Shown here piece after piece: positions 17,094 through 24,596 of a stretch of 64,000 bases of DNA; position 1 is the stretch's first letter; every line of letters begins with the position of its first letter. The notes under the pieces were generated by a model. That model did no database searches and was not told the DNA's origin. It saw nothing but the letters and a program-made list of their open reading frames with translations. Both the position numbers and the translations under genes were made by a program. Source of the DNA: Sporosarcina jeotgali (lineage in GTDB: Bacteria; Bacillota; Bacilli; Bacillales_A; Planococcaceae); NCBI RefSeq assembly GCF_033304595.1, contig NZ_CP116341.1:1841001-1905000 (forward strand). The letters are read 5' to 3'.

Positions 17094-17856
17094 TTACTGA
17101 AGGAACGGCGCCATTAATACTTTGCCTGTTCCGCGGTAGACATTTACTAATCCTTCGCCTGAAGCCGCCGAACCCATAATTGTTTTTCCAGAGCGCTCGA
17201 CAGTAAATTCTAAACCGCCGGACCAAGCAATCGCCATATTTCCATCGATTTTCAACTCATCATTTTCTAACTCGATTTCTATAAGTTCCTCTCTCGATAC
17301 GGAAGATTCCAGTGCAATCGTTCCTCGTCCGGTCAGTCCAAGATTGAAAAGACCTTCCCCCCCCCAATGCAGCAGAAGAAAGATTCGTGCGCATCACGGC
17401 CTTATGTTTTAATCCTGAATCACAAGCCAAAAAGAGTCCATCTTCAATGACGAGTGACTGATTCCACTCGTCAATATCCAATAGCAATATATGCTTGAAC
17501 GTCGGTTCCAAAACAAGTGTACCGGTTCCCGTGTATTCAGGTTTGATGCCCGATTCTTTGGTCATTTTGCCTCGAATCGTTTTTCCAATAAAGTCTCCTA
17601 CACCCTTAATGCCAGTGGTCGCTCTCACATCTCCTGCCATCCATTGCATAGCTCCTGCCTGAATCGTTATGTTCGACTGACTAACATCGCATACTAGCTG
17701 TCTTCTTCGTACATTCATTTCAGAAGCATAATATGCCGATTGAGCACTAGCACGATCGATACTTAATTCTCTTTGAAACTCTACTACTTTAAAAGGGCCC
17801 AGCTCTTCCCTGACTTTTACATTCTCATTGTCTTCAAAGTTTCTGATCGTAAACAG
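17094..17856 (-). pseudogene. AIM24-family protein gene, frameshifted in a nine-G tract
   Basis: The N-terminal part (RELSIDRASAQSAYYASEMN ... AGAMQWMAGDVRATTGIKGV) and C-terminal part (EGLFNLGLTGRGTIALESS ... GTGKVLMAPFLQ) of an AIM24/TIGR00266-type protein lie in two frames. They would join if the run of nine C on the plus strand (17357-17365) had eight. In addition, the frame is open upstream to 17856, where homologues as I recall them begin with MFTI. Here that codon is CTG, and no ATG, GTG or TTG precedes it in frame before a stop. A shorter product could start at ATG 17718. Either a decaying gene, a phase-variable tract or a sequencing error in the homopolymer. Confidence 0.75.
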
Positions 17857-18226
17857 AATAATCGCCCGCTTTCTGATTTTCTAATTGATATCCAAGGTTA
17901 TGGCAATTATAACATGATTCAGACTAGTAAAATTCACATTTCTTATGTATTGATGAAAGGTAGTGTTTAAGTGACGCCTTAGTATGATTTTGAAGTACCT
18001 GTGCAATAACCAAGATAGTCGCTACCTATGTAACGCATTAATTGAAAGCTATTCAGTATTATTCCAGAGTTACCTCGTGCACAGGCAAGATATTTAAGTC
18101 TTTTTCAGCTTTACACTCGAGAGAACACTTCATATATTTCATTAATCCAACATCCCCCACCCACATATCCTGTATAGTGAAACTACAAACACTCATCCAC
18201 ACAACACAAACTGGAGGCGACACATC
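17857..18226. other. Intergenic region upstream of degV containing a repeat
   Basis: Contains a type A repeat (18025-18086), preceded by a half element (CCTGTGCA at 17999), and a TATAGT -10-like box near 18174 that could serve degV. No credible open frame. Confidence 0.5.
17999..18086. repeat. Type A repeat with an additional half element
   Basis: Outer arms CCTGTGCA (17999-18006) and TGCACAGG (18078-18085). The inner right part CTATGTAACGCATTAATTGA, GCTATTCAG, CCAGAGT, CGTGCACAGGC follows the type A consensus; the left 25 bp look like a remnant of a second copy. Confidence 0.6.
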
Positions 18227-19078
18227 ATGGCAAGAATCATCCTAACAACCGAAAGCGGTGCCGACCTGCCGAAATCTCTAGCAAAGAAGCACAATATACA
18301 TGTAGTACCGATGCACGTCATCATGGACGGCAAAGACTATTTGGACGGTCATCTGCCTGTAGCAGATATCTTTGATTTTTATAACCGCACGAAAAAAATC
18401 CCTTCCACTGCTGCGACGAATACGCATGAGTACCAGGAGTTTTTCAAAACTATCCGAGCGGAGTTTCCTGACAGCGTCATCGTTCATGTAGGCTATACAT
18501 CAAAAGCGTCTGTTTCCTATCAGAATGCGTTGACGGCTGCGGAAGATGTAAAGGATATTTATTTACTGGATGCGTTAAACGTCACGGGCGGATTGACTGC
18601 AGTCGTGATGTATGCGGCTGCCTTGCTCGAAGAAGATCCTGACATCGATCCTGTACGTCTGGTGGAGATGATTGAGGGAAAGGTTCCGAAGTCACGACTG
18701 GCCTTCCTTCCCGGCAGTCTGGACTTTCTGCGAGCTGGCGGACGGGTCAGCAATATGGCGTATCTTGGCGGCGCGTTGCTGAAGATCAAGCCGTGTATTG
18801 AATTAGTGGAAGGTAAGCTTATGTCGACTAGAAAATACCGTGGTAAGATGGAGAAGGTCGCTGAAAGTCTGTTTCACGATTATCTACAGCAATACAACAT
18901 CGACAGACAGCAGATCTATTTCATTTATTCGATTGGACTCAGTGTGACGATCAAACAACGGATCGATGAAATTGCGATGAAACAAGGATTCGAGAATAGT
19001 ATGTGGATTGAGGCTGGAGCGATGATCTCGACGCATTCCGGTCCTGGAGGATTTGGTATTGCGGGGCTGGAAGTGTAA
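18227..19078 (+). CDS. DegV family (FakB-like) fatty-acid-binding protein
   Basis: 283 residues. The N-terminal domain begins IILTTESGADLP (the D/E-S-x-x-D-L signature of DegV proteins), with STAATNTHEYQEFF near residue 64. The C-terminal lobe has PGSLDFLRAGGRVSN, the ligand-closing segment, and ends TIHSGPGGFGI-like (STHSGPGGFGI). DegV proteins bind a fatty acid; FakB relatives present it to the kinase FakA for phosphorylation before phospholipid synthesis. No fakA lies nearby, so FakB activity is only possible. ATG with GGAGG upstream. Single gene ended by the hairpin at 19213. Confidence 0.88.
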   Translation: MARIILTTESGADLPKSLAKKHNIHVVPMHVIMDGKDYLDGHLPVADIFDFYNRTKKIPSTAATNTHEYQEFFKTIRAEFPDSVIVHVGYTSKASVSYQNALTAAEDVKDIYLLDALNVTGGLTAVVMYAAALLEEDPDIDPVRLVEMIEGKVPKSRLAFLPGSLDFLRAGGRVSNMAYLGGALLKIKPCIELVEGKLMSTRKYRGKMEKVAESLFHDYLQQYNIDRQQIYFIYSIGLSVTIKQRIDEIAMKQGFENSMWIEAGAMISTHSGPGGFGIAGLEV

Positions 19079-19108
19079 CTAGCTTCTTCAGTATCATTTT
19101 TAAGGATT

Positions 19109-19170
19109 GCTTGTGTACCGAACAATTCGAACACTGTTCAGAATTGCTCCGGAGTGGATCATACACAAGC
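19109..19170. repeat. Type A palindromic repeat downstream of degV
   Basis: 62 bp with arms GCTTGTGTA / TACACAAGC and core TTCGAACACTGTTCAGAATTG-CTCCGGAGT. The arm sequence differs from other copies but compensatory changes keep it paired, which argues for a structure kept at RNA or DNA level. Confidence 0.8.
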
Positions 19171-19212
19171 AGTTAATACTTATATCTTTGCTCGACACTA
19201 ACATATATATAT

Positions 19213-19251
19213 GAAAAACCCACAGCTGGCGTTGCCACTGTGGTGTTTTTC
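19213..19251. terminator. Bidirectional terminator between degV and the aldo/keto reductase
   Basis: GAAAAAC-CCACAG / CTGTGG-GTTTTTC stem with A-run left and T-run right; it lies between convergent genes. Confidence 0.88.
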
Positions 19252-19270
19252 ATCAAATGTAACGAAACTC

Positions 19271-20077
19271 TTATAATTTACTAATTCGTTCACGGTCGTT
19301 TGCAGTGAGTTCGAAGTCAAAAATCGCTAAACTTTGTGCATGACGCTCTTTATTATGAGACTTAGGAATAACAGTCACATTCCGCTCAATGTTGTAACGC
19401 AACACAACTTGTGCGTATGTTTTCCCATATTGATTACCAATCTTTTCTAAAATCCGTTTAGCTGGTTCATCGATACCACCGAGCGGCGACCAGGCAACAG
19501 TTTCAATCGTATTCTTTTTGTTATACGCAATCAACGCGTCATTCCAAGTACCGACTTGGGACTTTATTTGGTTTACCGCGGGTCGCACAGTCCCATTTTC
19601 AAGAAGTACATCGAGGTCCGCTTCTTTAAAGTTCGAAACGCCAATTGCCTTAAACACACCGCGCTTATAATAGTCTTCTAAAATCCCCCACGCTTCCAAC
19701 ATTTCTTCAGGTTGATCCCAAGGGCTGTGGAGAAGAAAAAGATCAATGGTATCTGTTTGCAGTTTCTTTAAACTCTTTTCAATTTCAGCATGAGCCCAGT
19801 CCGCACCAGCAAAACCTTCGAATGTATTCAGCTTTGTCGTAATAAAGAAATCCTTACGCGGCAGAGATGACTTCGTAATCCCTTGTCCAAGTACTTCTTC
19901 ATTATTGTACACTTGAGCAGTGTCAAAATGACGGTAGCCATTGTCAATCGCCCAGTCCACTTCTTGCGTGTCTCCTCTTAAAGCACCTACATACTCGTTT
20001 CCTTCTTTCCCGTACGTATTGGTGCCACTGCCAATGATTGGCATAACGATGCCATTATTCAATGTGATATTCTTCAC
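19271..20077 (-). CDS. Aldo/keto reductase
   Basis: 268 residues, a (beta/alpha)8 NADPH-dependent carbonyl reductase. The catalytic tetrad is visible: Asp and Tyr in FDTAQVYNNE, Lys in ITTKLNTF and His in LFLLHSPWD. IGVSNFKEADLD and IPKSHNKERHAQS (NADPH phosphate binding) complete the family signatures. Physiological substrate unknown, probably aldehydes such as methylglyoxal. The start is GTG at 20077 behind GGGAGGG. Single gene. Confidence 0.92.
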   Translation of the reverse strand: MKNITLNNGIVMPIIGSGTNTYGKEGNEYVGALRGDTQEVDWAIDNGYRHFDTAQVYNNEEVLGQGITKSSLPRKDFFITTKLNTFEGFAGADWAHAEIEKSLKKLQTDTIDLFLLHSPWDQPEEMLEAWGILEDYYKRGVFKAIGVSNFKEADLDVLLENGTVRPAVNQIKSQVGTWNDALIAYNKKNTIETVAWSPLGGIDEPAKRILEKIGNQYGKTYAQVVLRYNIERNVTVIPKSHNKERHAQSLAIFDFELTANDRERISKL

Positions 20078-20135
20078 GATAAACCCTCCCTATACTTTTT
20101 TTCTAACTTTACGCATCCTAAATTTCAGAAGCAAT

Positions 20136-20558
20136 CTATTTGTTCTGATAATCAAGAAGGGATGATTTAAAATCAAGCAAGCTAAAGGAGCTCATATTTA
20201 AAGAACCGCTGCCTGTGTACCGCACTAATCGAACACTATTCAGAATTGCTTTAGAGTTGTGTGTATAGGCTATGGCAGCTATCATCCTCATTTGCACATA
20301 AATTACAGAAGCTATATTAGCTGGAATTGCCACTGGCATTGTTATGACGCCCCCTAAGCCCGTTACAAATCCAGAAGTTGCACACTTGGATGTTTGCCAA
20401 TTAATTAAGCTATTTATCGCTTCATCTGTATCAGAACTTTTCGATAGATAGTTATCTGCTAACTCGTAGGCAGAATCAGTTCCAGGTATACCTTGAATAA
20501 CCTTGTTGTAAGACCACTCAAGTACCTTACCGACGTTTTCTTCACTCAATGCTCCCAT
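20136..20558 (-). pseudogene. EcsC-family protein, truncated at a type A repeat
   Basis: The first ~110 residues look like a normal EcsC-family protein (GKVLEWSYNKVIQGIPGTDS, NWQTSKCATSGFVTGLGG, PVAIPANIASVIYVQMRMIA). AGGAGG lies 6 nt before the ATG. After IAAIAY the reading frame runs straight into the type A repeat at 20270-20211 (translated as THNSKAILNSVRLVRYTG) and ends 19 codons after it with unrelated sequence. EcsC proteins as I know them are 200-300 residues, so the C-terminal half is lost. The remaining 140-codon frame may still be translated. Confidence 0.8.
20211..20270. repeat. Type A palindromic repeat inside the EcsC-family pseudogene
   Basis: 60 bp, GCCTGTGTAC ... GTGTATAGGC, with the core CGAACACTATTCAGAATTGC and TTAGAGT. 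The junction with recognisable EcsC coding sequence is abrupt at 20270. Confidence 0.85.
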
Positions 20559-20692
20559 TTAAGTCCTCCTAGTATATCTATCTATTATTTGTTGTTACAT
20601 GCCTGCTCACAAACTAAAAGCGTTAAATGTCTGCACGAGAAAATTTCATACTTGTTTCCCACTACCCATTTATATCAACATTAGTTACCGAC

Positions 20693-21562
20693 CTACAAAT
20701 CTGCCCTTGAATAATCCGCGGCCAGAACAGACATATCCTTGTTGTTCACTCTAAAATCATCTCCACGGTAGATAACGAGTTCTATACGACTCCTATCTGT
20801 TTTCTTACGGACATCTCCTATTCCCGCAAACAGCACGATCTTTGAATCGTTTAACAATCTCTCAATAGCCCAAAATTTACTCAAATAGCTAGAGTTCAGT
20901 CTATCTGCAGTGAACGCTTCTTCAAACACTATCGAAAGTTTCCTGTCGTTGTTTTCTATGGTTATTTCAGCCGTTTGTCCTTCTTCTTTTACCTCAATCA
21001 CTTGTCCCATAATCAGACGAATTGTCCCTATATCCTGTGATTTAATTTCATCTACTGCGCGTTTTAAAATATAGGATTGTCGCTTTATAAGTTCTTCGTC
21101 ATATTTTTCACCTTCAAAGAGAACCATTTGTATACCAGTGACACTCCTTTTTGTTCCAGCGATTGCTCTTTCTTTTTCTCGCGGTCGTAACGGAGATTGC
21201 CTTCCAAGTGATTCTTCTTTTTCTTCGTCACTTAAATTCATAATTCTAAATGCTTCTTGCAAAGCACTTTGCCTTCTGGAGTAAGGGATTTCAACGTTTA
21301 TTGATTCAGTTGACGACCTTCCTTTAAGTACTGGTATTCTGTCAAATTGATAGATGCAGTCATTTGCGTGCTTATCCATCCTCCATGTTCTGAAATGAGC
21401 TTTTCTGCCACTGCTAAAACTTATTCTGGCGGGACAATTTTCTGAGGGACAAAACATGTTACCTTTAAGCTTATCTTCATAAAGACTGAAAGTAACATCC
21501 CTTAATTCTATGGTGGTTTTTGTTCCGTTTTCAGCTAGGTAGATCGCGTTTAAAATTCTCAT
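20693..21562 (-). CDS. Zinc-ribbon protein of unknown function, partner of the DUF2075 helicase
   Basis: 289 residues from ATG 21562 (GGAGAGG 6 nt upstream). Near the N-terminus a probable zinc site is formed by Cys38, Cys43, His56, His65 and Cys69 (MFCPSENCPARISF, HFRTW, KHANDC). This recalls the N-terminal ribbon of CoiA-like nucleases, where a CxxC pair is followed by HFaH. The middle is charged and helical; the C-terminal third has beta strands (TAEITIENNDRKLSIVFEE; IVLFAGIGDVRKK). No catalytic motif that I can name. It follows the helicase gene by 63 bp on the same strand, so they are probably co-transcribed and act together. Confidence 0.6.
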   Translation of the reverse strand: MRILNAIYLAENGTKTTIELRDVTFSLYEDKLKGNMFCPSENCPARISFSSGRKAHFRTWRMDKHANDCIYQFDRIPVLKGRSSTESINVEIPYSRRQSALQEAFRIMNLSDEEKEESLGRQSPLRPREKERAIAGTKRSVTGIQMVLFEGEKYDEELIKRQSYILKRAVDEIKSQDIGTIRLIMGQVIEVKEEGQTAEITIENNDRKLSIVFEEAFTADRLNSSYLSKFWAIERLLNDSKIVLFAGIGDVRKKTDRSRIELVIYRGDDFRVNNKDMSVLAADYSRADL

Positions 21563-21625
21563 TAAAAACCTCTCCTCGCCAACCATGATTTTTATAAATC
21601 TCCTATCACTTCGTACTCTGACTAA

Positions 21626-23551
21626 CTAGTACTCCGCACTTCCATCCACCAAGTACAAATCCTGCTCCCTCTTCCTCTGATACATCGTCACCATCTCCAA
21701 CCGCTCTTTCAAATACTCCTGCAGCTCAGGATTCGTGCAATAAACAAAGCACTCCTTCTGCCCTCTAGTCATTAGCGTCCGATAGGTATTCCGAATAATC
21801 GGATCCGCCATTCCGTGAGCCTTCTCCGGATCTTCTTTCGCAAGCTTTTTAATTCCCTTTAGAGATCGATCGGTTTTAGCTCTTTTGGTGAAGTCCGTGA
21901 CTAGCTGTCCATTTTCCATTCTTAAATCATCACCTATAATCACGCCTACATAATCGAATTCGAGTCCTTGTGCTGTATGGATGCAGCCTGCTTCACGAAC
22001 GGAGGAATTTTCGATTGCCCATGTGTTTTCTATGTTCCAACTGATGCCAAAATCATGCTCCGGTAAAGTGATGTCAAAGTGCTCGACGTCGAGTCGGTTT
22101 GACTTCGGCCATTCCCAACAGTAGCCCGCCATCATACGAGATTTATTATTGTGTTCATTCCGCCTCTCAATTTCATCTAGCATGGCGTTCGGATTGTCAA
22201 AAATCCGAAAATCGTAGTCCATCCCCATATCGTTCGTATTGGCAGTATCTCTAATTTCCAACACATCATCAAGCCATGAAATATAGCCATCTGATCCATC
22301 ACATCTAAACTGAGAAACGAGTTTTCTAGTAATAACTTCTGCACCGAATTCTGCAGCGTATTTTTCGATTGTTTCCGTGCTGCCGATATCACTCAGTGTT
22401 ACTTTTTGGTGTTCATCGATGAAAAAGATAGTAAAATGAGAGCCTTTGATCAATTCTTTGACTTGATTTTCTCCTTTGTTCTTGAACATCCCCGATTTCT
22501 CGTTCAATCGATGAGCTTCATCAACAATTAAGATATCGAATTCGTTGAATTCAGCTTCTGTAAAGCTGCCAGAGCCTTTGAATAGGTTATCGATATGGGA
22601 CTTCTTGAAATCCTTTTTCAACTTAGTTGAATAGATATTTCGAGGAGCTGCATTTTTAGTGACATACATCGCCACTAATTCCTGATCAATCAATTTGACG
22701 AGAAGATTGATGGCCAGCACGGATTTCCCAGTTCCTGGACCGCCTTCTACAATCATGACCTGTTTCGTGTTAGTACGAACACTGTTGAGGGCTAAGTGGA
22801 ACGCCTCTTCATAGAAAACTTTCTGCTCGTCAATCATGATGAATTCTTCGTTCCCTTTCAGCATGTTGTTCAGTGTGTCCTGCAGTGATTTGGAAGGACG
22901 GATTCTGCCGTTTTCAATTTGATAGATTAAACGGTTTTGATCACCTAAACGAATGTACTTTTTAATGAATGCCCGAAGCTTTTGAATTTCCCCTTTTGCA
23001 AAAACAGGCGCTTTTTCAAGGTGAGGTGCATAGTGAACATCTGTTAACGGATCGTTTTCTGTTTTTCTGTAATTATGTAAGTAAGCACAAGGCTTCAATT
23101 GAATTTCCTGTTGCTGGACGTTTTCGTTAAAATCCTCGATTAATGCAGCATACGACCACGCCTGATAAGATGGATGGACGAGTTCACGCATTCCTTTTCC
23201 TACATAAGACCGGACGACTCCATCGCGAGTCGGAACCATCTCGACCTCATCCCATTGCTTTAACTCGACTATTACAACATGATCCTGAGCACCGTCATTT
23301 CCTGCAATCAGGAAATCCACTCGTTTCGATGTATTGGGAATGTTAAACTCGATTGCAACCGCTGCATCTTTTGGTATCTCATCATCCTGCATAACGTTAG
23401 ACATCTTTTGAAGAGAGTTTTCCCAAGATCGAATTTCCGCTTTACTAGTACGGCCGATTTTCTGCTGATAGGAGCTGTAAAGACGATCCACAAGGAGCTC
23501 ATTGACGACATCTCCTACGAATTGTTCTTTCGTCGATTCATAAATGATCAT
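21626..23551 (-). CDS. PD-(D/E)XK nuclease fused to DUF2075 (Schlafen group 3-like) helicase
   Basis: 641 residues. The N-terminal ~200 residues carry a restriction-nuclease pattern: Glu68 (AIEFN), Asp79 (RVDFLI) and ELK at 96-98 (VIVELKQW). A P-loop helicase of the DUF2075/COG3410 type follows: Walker A GGPGTGKS (270-277), Walker B with DEAH (IVDEAHRL, 344-347), SQFRCDGSDGY as a motif-IV-like segment, and a C-terminal half with AGCIHTAQGLEFDYVGV and NTYRTLMTRGQK as helicase motifs V and VI. Such proteins act on DNA or RNA and occur near defence and competence genes. Weak ribosome binding site (TTGGTG). First gene of a probable two-gene unit with the zinc-ribbon protein. Confidence 0.85.
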   Translation of the reverse strand: MIIYESTKEQFVGDVVNELLVDRLYSSYQQKIGRTSKAEIRSWENSLQKMSNVMQDDEIPKDAAVAIEFNIPNTSKRVDFLIAGNDGAQDHVVIVELKQWDEVEMVPTRDGVVRSYVGKGMRELVHPSYQAWSYAALIEDFNENVQQQEIQLKPCAYLHNYRKTENDPLTDVHYAPHLEKAPVFAKGEIQKLRAFIKKYIRLGDQNRLIYQIENGRIRPSKSLQDTLNNMLKGNEEFIMIDEQKVFYEEAFHLALNSVRTNTKQVMIVEGGPGTGKSVLAINLLVKLIDQELVAMYVTKNAAPRNIYSTKLKKDFKKSHIDNLFKGSGSFTEAEFNEFDILIVDEAHRLNEKSGMFKNKGENQVKELIKGSHFTIFFIDEHQKVTLSDIGSTETIEKYAAEFGAEVITRKLVSQFRCDGSDGYISWLDDVLEIRDTANTNDMGMDYDFRIFDNPNAMLDEIERRNEHNNKSRMMAGYCWEWPKSNRLDVEHFDITLPEHDFGISWNIENTWAIENSSVREAGCIHTAQGLEFDYVGVIIGDDLRMENGQLVTDFTKRAKTDRSLKGIKKLAKEDPEKAHGMADPIIRNTYRTLMTRGQKECFVYCTNPELQEYLKERLEMVTMYQRKREQDLYLVDGSAEY

Positions 23552-23571
23552 ATATACACCAACTTACTGAA

Positions 23572-23875
23572 GTTTTCTAGCTCTATCCACATCTTACCAG
23601 TAATCCATAATTGTCACAATACTTGATAAACCGACAAAACTATGTAGCGCATGTCTCCCGTTTATGTAACCAAAAGAGACCCAGGCCTGCTTGAAATTCA
23701 ACAGACCTGGATTTTCATATTTAGCCTAACTCTTTATACAGCGAACAAATGTGATGAAAGTATTTATTTTACTCACCAACATCTATACTAAAAAGCTACA
23801 ATCACCAAAGTATCTCCGGGGATTGTAACCTCTTTTATTCCTATAATTGTATATGGTCCAGGCACCTAGAAAATC
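23572..23875. other. Intergenic region with two hairpins, no gene
   Basis: Contains the terminator at 23790-23838, a second imperfect hairpin near 23679-23711 (CCAGG-CTG ... CAG-CCTGG), followed on the minus strand by TCTCTTTT, and a half type C arm (ATGGTCCAGGCACC, 23852-23865). No open frame. Confidence 0.5.
23790..23838. terminator. Terminator of the metal-ATPase/Crp operon
   Basis: Imperfect stem TACAATCACC / GGGGATTGTA with AAAAG on the left and CTCTTTT on the right; about 40 nt past the regulator's stop codon. Confidence 0.6.
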
Positions 23876-24583
23876 TCAAGCCAACAACAAAGCATCCAAA
23901 TCCAACACCCGAATTTTCCGCTGCGCTTCTTGCTCAATCCACCCAGCCTCTTCAAACTCCGTCAACTTACGGCTCACCGTTTCAGGTGTCGTCCCTAAAT
24001 GCGACGCCAAGTCTTTGCGCGTCATAGGCAATGTGATCAATTGAGTGCGTTGCTCTTCAGTTTGATCCGCCAAATACATCGCAATTCGTGTTTCAACGGT
24101 TTCCATTGCGATACTGGCTGATTGCTGTTCGGATTTTAAGAGTCGTGAGGAAAACTCGGTTAACATTTTCAGTGAGATGGCTGGGTACTTCAATAGAAAC
24201 TGTTGAAGGGTTTCGCGATTCATGGCACATATTTCGACAGGCTCTAAGGCTTCTGCGTATGCTTCGTTCACGGATTCGCTGAAGAGCGACAGTTCCCCTG
24301 TGAAGTCTCCTGGACCGAGTATGCGAACCAGTTGTTCTTTTCCTGTTTCCGATAATCGATAGATTTTGAGGCGACCTTTGTGCACGATTTGCAGTCCGAT
24401 AGAAGGTTCACCTGCGTGATAGATGGTTTCTCCTTTTGCATACGCGACAGAGTTGGTCGTTTTTACAATTTCATTCATTTCCTCTGCGGTTAAGTGGTTA
24501 AAAATCGGTACAGTCGCGATACAGGAATGACGCATCTCGACGTTGCTTGCCGTTTCATGGCCACAGGAATTGTGTTCAGTCAT
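23876..24583 (-). CDS. Crp/Fnr family regulator with FNR-like cysteines
   Basis: 235 residues from ATG 24583 (GGGGAG 7 nt upstream). Cyclic-nucleotide-binding-like beta-barrel (about 22-140; GETIYHAGEP, GPGDFTGELSLF) and a C-terminal winged helix (TRKDLASHLGTTPETVSRKL, about 175-195). Three cysteines stand where FNR proteins hold iron-sulphur ligands: Cys7 (NSCGHE), Cys21 (RHSCIATVPIF) and Cys119 (EICAMNR). They may sense oxygen, redox or metal. The gene starts 14 bp after the P-type ATPase stop, so it is the last gene of the HMA-ATPase operon and a likely autoregulator of it. Confidence 0.87.
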   Translation of the reverse strand: MTEHNSCGHETASNVEMRHSCIATVPIFNHLTAEEMNEIVKTTNSVAYAKGETIYHAGEPSIGLQIVHKGRLKIYRLSETGKEQLVRILGPGDFTGELSLFSESVNEAYAEALEPVEICAMNRETLQQFLLKYPAISLKMLTEFSSRLLKSEQQSASIAMETVETRIAMYLADQTEEQRTQLITLPMTRKDLASHLGTTPETVSRKLTEFEEAGWIEQEAQRKIRVLDLDALLLA

Positions 24584-24596
24584 TGGAATTCTCCCC

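Noticed and set aside
20693-23551. Named anti-phage system such as Gabija or Shedu
   Set aside because: Helicase type (DUF2075) and partner do not match those systems; left as an unnamed two-gene candidate.
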